DNA of 64,000 nt from Pseudoalteromonas denitrificans DSM 6059 (GTDB lineage: Bacteria > Pseudomonadota > Gammaproteobacteria > Enterobacterales > Alteromonadaceae). Below are positions 1 to 9,627 of the stretch, piece by piece (position 1 is the first letter of the stretch; every line of letters starts with the position of its first letter). The notes beneath the pieces are model-generated. The model ran no database searches and had not been told where the DNA came from. It saw only the letters and a list, made by a program, of their open reading frames with translations. The DNA lies in NCBI RefSeq assembly GCF_900112265.1, contig NZ_FOLO01000017.1, forward strand, positions 25,305 to 89,304. Reading direction: 5' to 3'. The position numbers and the translations under genes are program-made.

Positions 1-3000
1 AGCCTAACCAATGAAATTTATGCTATTGGCCAAATACAAGTACGTGTCTCTGAAAACTTAAATCCGGGTAACAATAAAGCAGGCGCTATTTTAAGCAATC
101 AAATTGCTTATACAACCAATTTAGCAACTGGACCAATTGCACCTGTCATTACTTACCTTAGAAAAAATAATGGTATTTCATGGAAAATGCTAACCGATTA
201 TACCGAGCTAAAGCATTACGAGTACACCAATGATAAAGGCCTGACTTGGTACCCAACGATTAGTAATCCACAACATATAGGACATTTAGCTTACAGTAAA
301 GAAGAGGTCGGGATCAGAGTAAAAGCGCAAGAAAAAGAAGAAGCTATTGCAGCAGGTAGCGTTGCATGGGCATCAAGTCATGAAGATGAAAACTACCAAT
401 TTGAATTTTACCCATACACCTGGCTAAATAAAAATCATCAAACAGAAGCTTTAAACACCAATGCTTCTTGGGATAAAACAGAAACTAGCTGCATGTTAGA
501 TCATAATCAGGCTATACCCAGTTTTTGGATTAAGATTGATTCGACCACTGCCAATAAGTTAGATGAAAAAATGAATGCACTTTTAGCCAAAAAACCCTGT
601 GGCACTCTTGACTGGTCACTCATTCCCCTCAATGAATTAATCTCTAAATCACAAGCTGGAATAAAGTCAGAGTTAGCCGATTTCAGTCACACATATAATC
701 AATTCATTACAAAAAGTGATGCTGGAGAAACTGTTTTTGTACAAAATGGAGCTCAACTTTCAAGTTATTCCGATGGCACAGCATTACTTCAATGGCAATA
801 TCCGGGTGTGACTTCAACCTTAAATACAATAACGGCAATTGTGACTAAAATACAAACTCAAGTCACAAATGATGAGCCCAAATACAAAAATGCCCGTACT
901 CCAGCTGATAATTTATTAACTGATTATCAAAACGCTAAGAGTATTAATAACTATCTGTTGATTAATGATAACCTAACTAGCAGCAAAACAGTGCTAGAAA
1001 CAAGTCTTGAATTAATAAAACAGCATCAACTTATTATTGAAAAAGACTTTGAATTTGCACAAGTTTTAGCAAACTTTGTAACACATGACCCCTTAGCGGA
1101 TGAAATACAAAAGCAAAATTCAACTGACGCAATAAGCACTATCACAACAGCGGTAACAATACAAAATGAAAGAATAACTGAACTTGCAGCTTTAATTGTA
1201 CAAATAGAAAGTTTGGCACAAGTTTTAGCTAATGTTGAAGCAATACACACAGCACAAACTGAGCTAAATGCATTAACAACTAGCTTAACGCATTTTGCCA
1301 CTAGCTACCCAGCTCTATTAACTGCACTTAATTCTGCGCAAACTGGTAGTGAACAACATAAACAAGCAAAGTTATTACTGAATGAATGGCATCAATTAAT
1401 GGATAAATATCAAACTGCCATAGATAAACTTAATCAATATCAAGTTTTGCTCGATGCTTTACCATCAAATTTACATGCTGATGCACTTGCTGAATTACTC
1501 CTTGTTCGCAATACCCTAAATACAGCTAAAACTCACTTTAATCTGAATGATTTAACCACAGATTACCAAACGGTAAAACAAGCATTTGAAGATGCATATC
1601 AATCTGGCTATCAAATCACTATAGATAATGCTGTGATCGGAACTCACTTTGCCAAGCTCGATATCGCAGGCCATTACATTGAAGCCGATACCACATTTTA
1701 TCAGGGCTGGCGATGCCTTACTGATTTAAGATATCAAGAAAGGCAAAGAGTATGGGCATTATTAAATAAAGGAACTCTTGGTAGCATAGATAATGTCGCT
1801 TATTCAGGAGGCAGTGATAAAAACCTAATGGAAGCAGGTGGTTTATTAGCGCAATATAATAGTGATGCCATTTGTAATTATACTGACTGGCAAATACCAA
1901 CAATTCATTTATTAGGCTCACTGGCTACCACAAATATCAGTAAAGAAAAGTTATCCATAGACCCTGCAGTATTTCCAAATCATCAAGGTACTAACTTAGA
2001 TAGCTACTATTATTGGAGTGTTCAGGCACCTAATTCAACTCAACATAGAGCTTATCAATACAACAGCCCAGTTAAAACAAGTTTCTCTAATGAACAAGAT
2101 TTAGCCAATATAGGGGAGGATAACTATTTCACTTTTGCACGAGTATATAGGCAACAGAAACAACAATTGCTAGATTCAACAGGTAATGTCACCACAGATT
2201 GGGATACAGCTACGTGTGTAAAAGAGAGTTCAGGAGCTATATGGCATTTGCCAAAAACAGGTGAAATTAATACACGTTATCAAACAATCGCAAAATTAAC
2301 AGGAATAGCTGAGAATGGTGGCATTGAAACAGATAACATTCCACATTTGATGAATACAGCAAGTGCACCATTATGTGGTAAAACCAACTGGCAGTTACCG
2401 ACTTTGGCACAGTTATCTGACCTATACTTTTATCCACTAAATAAAACTTATTTCCAATATTGGCATACTGACAGCACTGAAAATAATGATCATAATTTTT
2501 ATCTGAGCCGTGATATTAAGTCTAGCTCAAGTTATCGCTGTTTAGCGCTTAATGGAGATGCTGCTGATTGTAATAGAAAAGCATACAACGGCGCACTTAT
2601 TAATCGATATTTATACATAATGATAAGTGAGCCTACAAAAGATGTACCTGACGCACCAATCAATGGCGTTGTAAATGATGGTATTGAACTAAATACCTTT
2701 GGCTGGGATTATGCTACTGGTTTTAACCAAAATAATCAGTACGAATATAGTATAAATGCTGGCTTATCATGGAAAGAGGTTACAGATAACCCGCAAAATA
2801 TAAATGATAACGACTTAGCCGAAGGTGATGTTCAGGTACGTGTCAAAGGCCGCGCAGAAATATTTTTACCTACAGGAAAAGCCTTAAAGTCAACGAAAGC
2901 ATTCACCCCTTCCATAGCATGTAGTGGTTATTTTAACAATGGGTTTTGTTATAACTTAGTCGCAGATGAAAAGAGCCATATCGATGCCTTAACACACTGT

Positions 3001-3792
3001 ACTGAATTGGGATCAGGTTTACTTACAAAAGAAACAGACACTGATTTATTTTCAGTAATTACAAATGGTTTATCATTAGACAACAGTAAAAACTATTGGC
3101 TAAATGAGACTAGAAATGAAGATGCTTATACTTTTCATTATAGTAATGACAAGTGGAAAGTAGATAACTTCCCCGAGGATCGAAATAAGACCTACCCCTT
3201 TGTTTGCATTAAACTAAAAGCAGTAGCTGATGCACCAAGTAATGGTACTGTTGTTGATACAACAGATATAAATACCTTTGGCTGGGATTATGTTTCAGGC
3301 TATATAACCCCCATAGATTATGAATATAGTATTAATACAGGCAAAAATTGGATAGATGTTACTACGAATCCTCAAAGCTTAAGTGATATAAATTTAGAAA
3401 TAGGGGATGTTCAGGTACGCGTAAAGGCAAAACCACAAGAGTATTTACCTGCTGGTGAAATACTAAAATCAACTCAAAAATTCTCATCTTTAAAAAATTG
3501 CACTGGGTATTTTGAAAATGGCAATTGTTATACTTTAGCAACTCCCCCTAAAAACCACACAGATGCCAGTAACCATTGCCTTGCTGAAGGTGCTGGTATG
3601 GTTTCTAAAGATGCAACAGTTGACTTTACTCAAATAGCAAATTACTTATCTTTAGAAAGTAAAAATAAATACTGGTTAAAAGAAATTGATTCATGGGGTT
3701 ATGGTTATTCACTACGGGATAGTAGTGGATGGGGAGCCGATTACGCATCAATTAACATCTCAACTTCACAACCATTTATATGTGTTAAATAA
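1..3792 (+). CDS. Large modular surface protein with DUF1566-like and C-type-lectin-like domains (5' end outside window)
   Basis: The reading frame is open from base 1, so the true start lies upstream; the first ATG at 187 is internal. At least 1,263 codons are visible. A module of about 90 residues recurs four times (about 1-120, 140-390, 2640-2910, 3220-3490), marked by YEYS..G..W..VT.NPQ and GDVQVRVK. Residues between 600 and 1600 are helical and coiled-coil-like. Around 1650-2630 two DUF1566-type stretches appear (DWQIPT, NWQLPT). The end holds two C-type-lectin-like domains, each opening with a C.GYF.NG.CY motif (from 2920 and about 3500) and closing on F.C(I/V)K. No membrane anchor is seen in the visible part. 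An adhesin or carbohydrate-binding secreted protein is inferred; the ligand is unknown. Confidence 0.75.
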   Translation, partial: SLTNEIYAIGQIQVRVSENLNPGNNKAGAILSNQIAYTTNLATGPIAPVITYLRKNNGISWKMLTDYTELKHYEYTNDKGLTWYPTISNPQHIGHLAYSKEEVGIRVKAQEKEEAIAAGSVAWASSHEDENYQFEFYPYTWLNKNHQTEALNTNASWDKTETSCMLDHNQAIPSFWIKIDSTTANKLDEKMNALLAKKPCGTLDWSLIPLNELISKSQAGIKSELADFSHTYNQFITKSDAGETVFVQNGAQLSSYSDGTALLQWQYPGVTSTLNTITAIVTKIQTQVTNDEPKYKNARTPADNLLTDYQNAKSINNYLLINDNLTSSKTVLETSLELIKQHQLIIEKDFEFAQVLANFVTHDPLADEIQKQNSTDAISTITTAVTIQNERITELAALIVQIESLAQVLANVEAIHTAQTELNALTTSLTHFATSYPALLTALNSAQTGSEQHKQAKLLLNEWHQLMDKYQTAIDKLNQYQVLLDALPSNLHADALAELLLVRNTLNTAKTHFNLNDLTTDYQTVKQAFEDAYQSGYQITIDNAVIGTHFAKLDIAGHYIEADTTFYQGWRCLTDLRYQERQRVWALLNKGTLGSIDNVAYSGGSDKNLMEAGGLLAQYNSDAICNYTDWQIPTIHLLGSLATTNISKEKLSIDPAVFPNHQGTNLDSYYYWSVQAPNSTQHRAYQYNSPVKTSFSNEQDLANIGEDNYFTFARVYRQQKQQLLDSTGNVTTDWDTATCVKESSGAIWHLPKTGEINTRYQTIAKLTGIAENGGIETDNIPHLMNTASAPLCGKTNWQLPTLAQLSDLYFYPLNKTYFQYWHTDSTENNDHNFYLSRDIKSSSSYRCLALNGDAADCNRKAYNGALINRYLYIMISEPTKDVPDAPINGVVNDGIELNTFGWDYATGFNQNNQYEYSINAGLSWKEVTDNPQNINDNDLAEGDVQVRVKGRAEIFLPTGKALKSTKAFTPSIACSGYFNNGFCYNLVADEKSHIDALTHCTELGSGLLTKETDTDLFSVITNGLSLDNSKNYWLNETRNEDAYTFHYSNDKWKVDNFPEDRNKTYPFVCIKLKAVADAPSNGTVVDTTDINTFGWDYVSGYITPIDYEYSINTGKNWIDVTTNPQSLSDINLEIGDVQVRVKAKPQEYLPAGEILKSTQKFSSLKNCTGYFENGNCYTLATPPKNHTDASNHCLAEGAGMVSKDATVDFTQIANYLSLESKNKYWLKEIDSWGYGYSLRDSSGWGADYASINISTSQPFICVK

Positions 3793-3808
3793 TCTTACAT
3801 TCACTATA

Positions 3809-3832
3809 AGCCCAAAATTAATATTTTGGGCT
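3809..3832 (+). terminator. Hairpin after the surface-protein gene
   Basis: A 10-bp perfect stem (AGCCCAAAAT / ATTTTGGGCT) with a 4-nt loop starts 16 bp after the stop codon. There is no T-run behind it, so its strength as a terminator is uncertain. Confidence 0.5.
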
Positions 3833-3876
3833 GCTCATTGGTCTAAATAGTATTAAAAATAAATGTTTTCAACACA

Positions 3877-3912
3877 TAAAAAAACGCTCATTGAAAAATG
3901 AGCGTTTTTTAT
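3877..3912. terminator. Bidirectional terminator between convergent genes
   Basis: The stem AAAAACGCTCATT / AATGAGCGTTTTT has a GAAA loop and is flanked by A-runs and T-runs, so it can act on both strands. It is the first strong terminator found below the whole tad-to-OMP gene string on the minus strand. Confidence 0.85.
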
Positions 3913-3925
3913 AATTTATAGTCAG

Positions 3926-4639
3926 TTAAAATAACCAGTGAAAATAAACACCTATATGATCGCCTTTCGCTTTTACCCTTTGTGAGCTGGGTTCTGATAG
4001 AGATTGATTCATCACATTCATATTAGCGTCATAATTTATTTTGACTGCGCGTAATTCTACTAAGCTATTAAATCCCTCAAATTGATAACCAACAGATGCA
4101 ATTAAGCCTGTTGCATTACTAAAGTCAGTCTTAATATCTTGCGATGTATTTTCAATCATAATATCACTAACTTTATTATTAAATTCAGCAAAATCTAGAG
4201 CCTTGCCAGTTGATTTTATATTAAAGTGGTGCGTCACACCGAGTCCAAGACGTATTTGATGATTCACTTGATAATAAGGGATTATTTCAAATTCAAATCG
4301 ACTAAACTTTATATCCGGATCATTTACTTGATCCCAGTGATAGCTAGTATTAAGTTGAATATTAATCTGATCTGACAAGGCAAAATTAACCCCACCTCCC
4401 ACAGCAAAAAAACCTCCAGCTTTGAGCTTTTCACTATAACTCACATCAGGCTCCGCTTCAGGGCTTGTTGCTTCGGAGACCTTTTTACCACCTCTTGCAA
4501 TGATATCACCGCCATTTGTCATACCTGCAAATAATGAGTAAGTAGGTGTTGATCTTAACTGATTTTCAATTGATTGTGCGCAGGCTGTGTTTGTTACAAT
4601 TAATGATGCCAAGGCTAATACCTTGGTTCCCTTATTCAT
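3926..4639 (-). CDS. Outer-membrane beta-barrel protein, function unknown
   Basis: This 237-residue protein has an N-terminal signal peptide (hydrophobic stretch ending near TACAQS). Alternating-hydrophobicity strands follow, and it ends in the aromatic residue F (HWLF), as many outer-membrane barrels do. It is the last gene of the minus-strand string that starts at flp, 30 bp behind the ApbE gene and directly before the terminator at 3877-3912. No closer family is recognised. A porin-like or structural role beside the DUF3570/ApbE cassette is inference. Confidence 0.6.
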   Translation of the reverse strand: MNKGTKVLALASLIVTNTACAQSIENQLRSTPTYSLFAGMTNGGDIIARGGKKVSEATSPEAEPDVSYSEKLKAGGFFAVGGGVNFALSDQINIQLNTSYHWDQVNDPDIKFSRFEFEIIPYYQVNHQIRLGLGVTHHFNIKSTGKALDFAEFNNKVSDIMIENTSQDIKTDFSNATGLIASVGYQFEGFNSLVELRAVKINYDANMNVMNQSLSEPSSQRVKAKGDHIGVYFHWLF

Positions 4640-4669
4640 TTATAAGCTTCCTAATATATTTAAAAAATG

Positions 4670-5557
4670 TTACGTTAAACTGCTTGGATCACGATGGAAT
4701 TTTAATTGATCATCAATAAATAATGGTGCAATGATAGACTTAACTTTATTTGATAGGCTTGGCTTAATACAAAGTGCAGTACTGAAAATACCACTGGTTA
4801 AAACGCTATTACTGATCACTGAAACCGATATTACTTTTTGATTGATCTGTTTGTTTGTCAAAATATGAGAATACGCTTGTGAGCCATATTTAAATTGTCG
4901 TTCGTAATGACCAGAAGTTGCCATGGCCTGATTTTTCAAACATATACTGCCACACACTTTACTCGGCTCTAGTGGGTTTTGTATCGCAACCCTAAAGGGA
5001 CTGCCATCCGGTTTACAACCCCAAGAGATCACATCACCGCCAAAATTAATAAGCCCGGAATTTATATCTAATTTTCGGCATAACGTCATAGCCTGATCAA
5101 CCGCATATTCTTTAATAACCCCCCCTAAATCAAATTGTGTTTCAGGGCTTTTAAAGGTTAATATGGGTCCATTAATTGACCAACTATCCAATCCTATCGC
5201 ATGCTGATACTTTTCAAACAATAAATCTAAACTCTGTAACTTATTAGATTGAGCTGCCCTTTTAAGTGTACCGGTTGTTATATCAAACAAACCTTGCGTT
5301 GCAACTGACAGCTCCCTCACGCAAGAAAAAACGGCTGCACTTTGTGTATCTAATACAACTTGCGATAAGCCGCGATTATTAATATGGTAATTAAGCCAAG
5401 AATTTTTAGCATAAAAATTATATTTTTTTTCAAGCGCTAAAGTTTGCAGTTCTATCGCGCTTGCTGCATCAATAAGCACTTTTTGATCTTCACCAATCAG
5501 CATTAACTGGCAATTAACTGTCATCGCACAAAACTCATGGCATACAGTTAATGGCAA
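4670..5557 (-). CDS. ApbE-like FAD:protein FMN transferase
   Basis: The family transfers FMN from FAD to a Ser/Thr of a target protein in a Mg-dependent reaction. Visible ApbE signatures are FCAM near the N-terminus (cf. AMGT), FDLGGVIKEYAVD, LINFGGDV, MATSGHYER and YSHIL. The start is a TTG with no convincing Shine-Dalgarno, 16 bp after the DUF3570 stop, so translational coupling is likely. The next in-frame ATG (residue 12) lies inside the conserved domain. Unlike the lipoprotein ApbE of enterobacteria, no signal peptide is visible. No classical flavinylation-target motif was noticed in the neighbours, so the substrate is unknown. Confidence 0.8.
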   Translation of the reverse strand: MPLTVCHEFCAMTVNCQLMLIGEDQKVLIDAASAIELQTLALEKKYNFYAKNSWLNYHINNRGLSQVVLDTQSAAVFSCVRELSVATQGLFDITTGTLKRAAQSNKLQSLDLLFEKYQHAIGLDSWSINGPILTFKSPETQFDLGGVIKEYAVDQAMTLCRKLDINSGLINFGGDVISWGCKPDGSPFRVAIQNPLEPSKVCGSICLKNQAMATSGHYERQFKYGSQAYSHILTNKQINQKVISVSVISNSVLTSGIFSTALCIKPSLSNKVKSIIAPLFIDDQLKFHRDPSSLT

Positions 5558-5573
5558 ATTTGATTTAGGGCGA

Positions 5574-6782
5574 TTAAAAATGATAATTAATGCCTAATAC
5601 AGCCCAAGTTGCAGCAAATTCATTACTTTGCTTATACCTATTTGCTGATATGTCTATTTGCCAATGTTGTGTAAGTTGATAACTCATAGTCAAAGAGAAT
5701 GTTGTTGCATGATAATCTCCAAGTCTTACATCATTACTGCCATAACCTGTAGCAGCAAAGCTAACGACTGGTTCATCAGTTCCCACATCATTTGGATTAA
5801 GGTAAAAATCAGCCCCATTTTGTTCGTAATAAATAAATTCAGGTTTAATAAATAAGCCATTTATCACTTCAAAATTAAGTGAATTAGTTAAAGTATGAGA
5901 ATCAATTGCCCAGTTATCAGAGTAATAACGATAACTTGATTGCCCTGTCAACCAATGCCACGGTTGATAGGCTAAACTCATTTTTGCGCCCGCAGCATTT
6001 CTTGAGTCTGGTCTGCTATCCGCCGCAAGAAAATATTCATTATTTTCTATAGACTCGCTATTATCTAAATCAATTTGTCGTAAAACAGTTAAATAATGAT
6101 TACTTAAGTAGCCACTATCACGATTAATAAACAGTTTTATATCAAATGTAGATTTGGGCGATAGTACCTGAGTAAATCCAGTTTCAAAGTTAAAGCTATT
6201 CAAGGATTCTTCGGTACGAGTTTGATAACCACTTCCAAATACTAAAGTTTCATCATCAAGATAAGCCAAGCCTATATTTAATGAACGATTTTTAAATTTA
6301 TCGAGATATAATAAATATGAAGCTGAAATACTATTGCTTTTATAATCATTTTCTTTTGAATGAGATACACCATAAGTCCACTCATTACGGTATCTGTCTC
6401 GTATCGTTAAAGCCCCAGTAAAAGACTTTCTGGTATCAACAAGATCAACACGTCTAATATTATACCGACTCACATCATAGGCATAACCTAAAAGCGTTTG
6501 ACTTGTTAATTCCTGAGCAGCGTCTAAGCCAGGTGAGCTTGCACCTGGGTCAACTTGCCATGCAGGAGATGCTCCCGAAACACTGTCATAACCTAATGAT
6601 AAATCTAAACTATAATCAACACCTAAATCTAATTTCAAACCAAGTGATGTATCACCAACATTGATTCTTTTGTCATCTTCACGATAATCCATATGGTGTA
6701 ACGACAAAGTTTGTTCTGCACTGGTAACACCAGAAGCAAATACCGAACAGCCAATTACACTTAGATTTATATTTTTTTTCAT
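5574..6782 (-). CDS. DUF3570 domain outer-membrane protein
   Basis: The protein has 402 residues, a short N-terminal signal peptide (cut near VTSAEQ) and then a barrel-like sequence ending in NYHF. The stretch GYDSVSGASPAW is the typical DUF3570 signature. DUF3570 genes are commonly found next to DUF4266, thioredoxin and ApbE genes, exactly as here; what the set does is not established. It begins 12 bp after the DUF4266 gene and precedes ApbE by 16 bp. Confidence 0.8.
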   Translation of the reverse strand: MKKNINLSVIGCSVFASGVTSAEQTLSLHHMDYREDDKRINVGDTSLGLKLDLGVDYSLDLSLGYDSVSGASPAWQVDPGASSPGLDAAQELTSQTLLGYAYDVSRYNIRRVDLVDTRKSFTGALTIRDRYRNEWTYGVSHSKENDYKSNSISASYLLYLDKFKNRSLNIGLAYLDDETLVFGSGYQTRTEESLNSFNFETGFTQVLSPKSTFDIKLFINRDSGYLSNHYLTVLRQIDLDNSESIENNEYFLAADSRPDSRNAAGAKMSLAYQPWHWLTGQSSYRYYSDNWAIDSHTLTNSLNFEVINGLFIKPEFIYYEQNGADFYLNPNDVGTDEPVVSFAATGYGSNDVRLGDYHATTFSLTMSYQLTQHWQIDISANRYKQSNEFAATWAVLGINYHF

Positions 6783-6794
6783 CGATAATACCTA

Positions 6795-7343
6795 TTATTT
6801 ACAACCACAACCGCCACCAGCAACACCATTGCCACCTAAACTTGCTTCTTTAGAAATAAAAACTTTATTGGCAAACTTACCTAGTACAGGCGCTACGCCA
6901 CCAGGTGACATCGCAGGCTCTGCTAAGGTCGCTTTTTGCCAAGGTTTTACTGTTTTATTGTTTAACAAAGAATCAATCCAGCTAAATCTTTCATTAAACC
7001 ACTCACCTAAAGGACTCACTGTTGCTGCTATCGGTTTATTAATATTATTCAATTGAGAAAAACCATCTGATATAGCGGGCAATATTTGATCAGAAACGAG
7101 CAATGTTTGTTGAGTCTCTACCGGTAGTGTTGGTGTTTTTTCTGGGTATATCCGTTTATTATGATATTGAGTTACCGACTGGCTTCGCCCTTTTGTGGTA
7201 AATTTTTTTACAACTTTAGTTGTTGTGACCGATACATTTGACTTAACCAAACCCTTTGTTTGATCTTTTTCAGTTGCGTATATAGACAAACTGTTTATTA
7301 ACAAACAAAAAATAGCCCCCTTCATTAACAGTTTTTGCTTCAT
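6795..7343 (-). CDS. DUF4266 domain protein with long N-terminal extension
   Basis: The C-terminal 51 residues (about 132-182) carry the DUF4266 pattern: VKPWQKATLAEPAM, then FISKEASLGGNG and the terminal GGGCGCK. Members of this family are usually short lipoproteins of about 70 residues. This one has 182 residues, a signal peptide without an obvious lipobox (cut near IYATEK), and about 130 extra residues rich in Thr, Val and Lys. Its start overlaps the stop of the thioredoxin gene by one base. The exposed CGC tail next to a thioredoxin suggests a redox or metal-binding role, which is inference. Confidence 0.75.
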   Translation of the reverse strand: MKQKLLMKGAIFCLLINSLSIYATEKDQTKGLVKSNVSVTTTKVVKKFTTKGRSQSVTQYHNKRIYPEKTPTLPVETQQTLLVSDQILPAISDGFSQLNNINKPIAATVSPLGEWFNERFSWIDSLLNNKTVKPWQKATLAEPAMSPGGVAPVLGKFANKVFISKEASLGGNGVAGGGCGCK

Positions 7344-7819
7344 TATTTCAATCCCAACTGCTTTAAATCGTTACTTATAACCTTTCCGATATGCGGGATC
7401 GCGCCATATCGAATACCTAATATTTTATTATTGCGAATATAATATAGTGCAGGCATGCCTATGGGTTCAAAAGCGCCGATAACTTGCTGACTTTGATCAT
7501 CAACGACTCGAAAGCTCAAATTCATTTCTTTAAGAAAGTCTGCCGCAACTTTTGGATCTTCATCAACTTGAATACCAATAAATTCAACACCTTTTCCTTT
7601 TGGTTGTTGCGAAAGTTGACTTGAAAGTGCATCAACTTCAGGTAATTCAATGCGGCAAGACACACACCAGGAAGCAAAAAAGTCGACCAAAGTGATTTTA
7701 TTTGGATCTAATTGCAACTGCTGACTTAATTGCGACGAAATAACATCTCCTCGCTGTAATGCATTCGTATTAAAATTAACCATAAGTAACAGTGAAATTA
7801 ACCAATATTTTTTATTCAT
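7343..7819 (-). CDS. TlpA/ResA-like periplasmic thioredoxin
   Basis: The protein has 158 residues: an N-terminal signal peptide (about 1-20), then a thioredoxin fold with the active-site motif WCVSC (C52 and C55) and the cis-proline region GMPALYYI. It probably acts as a thiol-disulfide reductase or oxidase in the periplasm. The adjacent DUF4266 protein, with its CGC tail, is a plausible client. It starts 11 bp after the tadG stop, which ties the redox cassette to the pilus operon. Confidence 0.85.
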   Translation of the reverse strand: MNKKYWLISLLLMVNFNTNALQRGDVISSQLSQQLQLDPNKITLVDFFASWCVSCRIELPEVDALSSQLSQQPKGKGVEFIGIQVDEDPKVAADFLKEMNLSFRVVDDQSQQVIGAFEPIGMPALYYIRNNKILGIRYGAIPHIGKVISNDLKQLGLK

Positions 7820-7830
7820 ATACCTTTGCC

Positions 7831-9060
7831 TTAACGTATGAGCTGTAATTTTTGATTGTTAGTATCGATACCGGCTTGCTCTAACATCAAGTCGATAAGA
7901 GTGCTTAAATTGTTCAGAGGTGACATTTTGTCAGAACCTATACAGCTTTCTATATTTGAATTATTTGCAAAATCACCATATTCAATGCCATATATTTCAA
8001 TGCCTTCATTTCGAATATTTTCACATATCCCTTGTTCAATCATGGCTTTAAAATCATAAGAGTAAGAACCTCCACCTTTGCCATCACCAAAAACTATAAT
8101 TGCTTTGTTAGCTTTAGCACGGTATTGAGTATTATTATTCCATTCACCAGCCCATTGTTCAGAGAGCATACGTGCCCCCATAATAATGCTATGGTAATAG
8201 ATAGTCATACCTACATTAGATGGCTCTATATGTTCTTGTATCCGCTTACTCACCTTAGATAAATCTTCACTTAACGGTAAAGTTGCTATATCCGGACAAC
8301 CTTCTTCTATCCAAGTTGTATCCTCTGGTCGGGGTTGATAGCGAATATGCAATAAATCTTGGTAATGGGTAAATACATCTTCTGCGGTTTTATCAGCACT
8401 AGAGACTAACTCTCCGTTTATACTAGATTTGAAAGATATGGCATCTACACATTGCAGCCGATTATGAGACTCAGGTAACCAATTGGCATCTTCTACTGAA
8501 ACTAAAAAGCTGAAAGGCACTAAAGCTATTCTAATATTGCCAGATTCAAAACGCTGATCTAATTGTTCAATGATATTGCTTAAAGTATTTTTTAAAGTTT
8601 CAATTGAGCTTTTTTGTGACCCTGATAAATCAATCACTAATGCAATATCGAATTGCAATTGCTTTCCTGTTCCTGCTGCTCCCTGATTCGCAACTTTAAT
8701 CACATTGCTATTATTTCCGGGTAGTAAAATATAAGCAGTATCAAACCTAGACTTTACACGATAACCATTAACTTCTTTTGATATGCTGACATCATTTACA
8801 TCTGCTAACCCACTATATTGATTAATAAAAGCAGTTGCAGCACTTAGGTTTTCCGTATTATTATCTAAGTTACGTTTTGCTATATACATCGCTGCGGCTT
8901 CACTTGCATTACCAAGGTGTGTTTGCGCCGCTAAAGTATTTGATAAAGTTACGCCGATACCCCCTATAAGTAATAATACGGGTATTACAAACAATGCAGC
9001 TATCACGCTAATACCTTGTTGGCGCTTAATTTTAGGGTAAGTTTGTCTAGCTAATTTCAT
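7831..9060 (-). CDS. tadG: Tad pilus assembly protein with vWA domain (TadG-like)
   Basis: The protein has 409 residues, with a TadE/G-type N-terminal transmembrane segment (about 18-42, after KRQQG) and a von Willebrand A domain starting near residue 137 with the MIDAS motif DLSGS (144-148). It is the last recognisable tad gene, 3 bp behind tadF. TadG-type proteins are pseudopilin-like or envelope-spanning assembly factors; here the vWA region should lie in the periplasm. Confidence 0.85.
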   Translation of the reverse strand: MKLARQTYPKIKRQQGISVIAALFVIPVLLLIGGIGVTLSNTLAAQTHLGNASEAAAMYIAKRNLDNNTENLSAATAFINQYSGLADVNDVSISKEVNGYRVKSRFDTAYILLPGNNSNVIKVANQGAAGTGKQLQFDIALVIDLSGSQKSSIETLKNTLSNIIEQLDQRFESGNIRIALVPFSFLVSVEDANWLPESHNRLQCVDAISFKSSINGELVSSADKTAEDVFTHYQDLLHIRYQPRPEDTTWIEEGCPDIATLPLSEDLSKVSKRIQEHIEPSNVGMTIYYHSIIMGARMLSEQWAGEWNNNTQYRAKANKAIIVFGDGKGGGSYSYDFKAMIEQGICENIRNEGIEIYGIEYGDFANNSNIESCIGSDKMSPLNNLSTLIDLMLEQAGIDTNNQKLQLIR

Positions 9061-9063
9061 GCA

Positions 9064-9627
9064 TTACCTTTGAACAGTTAAACTGCGAGAATAAAGGCTA
9101 GAAAAGCTACTTGCACCACTAAAAAGCGCAAATAAACTAAAACGACCTAATGGTTGGCATAATTCAACAACATATATTCCGGGTTCATTTTCTAGTTGGT
9201 AACTTAAAACAAGAGGCAAAGCTTGATTAATGTCTGCAGTAACACGCCACTGACAACTTGCTGAACCATCACTAAATTGCGCTGTCTTTAATGGTTCGAC
9301 ATTTCGAATTAATGAATGCACATTAATAGCGATACCTGAGTCTTTTAATTGTGATCTAGCAATGAGGGCCAACTCTGTTACTTGTTGTTGGTTTAAGGGT
9401 TTAGGCTGATTACTTTTTATATCTAAATAATACTGCTGCCTATGACTTATAATCGTCGCTAAACTGTAGCTCAAACGGTCTAATTGTCCTTGCTGTTGAA
9501 AATAGCGACTTAAATCAAAGCTCAGTAAAATCACTAAAATTAATATGGGTAATACAAAAGCAAACTCAAGGGCAATCACACCTTGCTGCAATATTATTGG
9601 GCGTTGGTGATTCAAATTAAGCTTCAT
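9064..9627 (-). CDS. tadF: Tad minor pseudopilin (TadF-like)
   Basis: The protein has 187 residues. The N-terminus reads QQGVIALEFAFVLPILIL, a prepilin-like segment with the Glu typical of TadE/TadF pseudopilins, which are processed by the TadV peptidase. The remainder is a soluble domain with two cysteines (SCQW, VELCQP). It overlaps tadE by 11 bp. Assignment as TadF rather than a second TadE rests on gene order. Confidence 0.8.
   Translation of the reverse strand: MKLNLNHQRPIILQQGVIALEFAFVLPILILVILLSFDLSRYFQQQGQLDRLSYSLATIISHRQQYYLDIKSNQPKPLNQQQVTELALIARSQLKDSGIAINVHSLIRNVEPLKTAQFSDGSASCQWRVTADINQALPLVLSYQLENEPGIYVVELCQPLGRFSLFALFSGASSFSSLYSRSLTVQR

Noticed and set aside
187..189. ATG as the start of the large surface protein
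   Set aside because: The frame is open to base 1 and encodes another copy of the QVRV module, so the gene begins outside the window.
2640..3792. C-type-lectin-like end as a diversity-generating retroelement target
   Set aside because: No reverse transcriptase gene or template repeat is present nearby; ordinary duplication explains the repeats.
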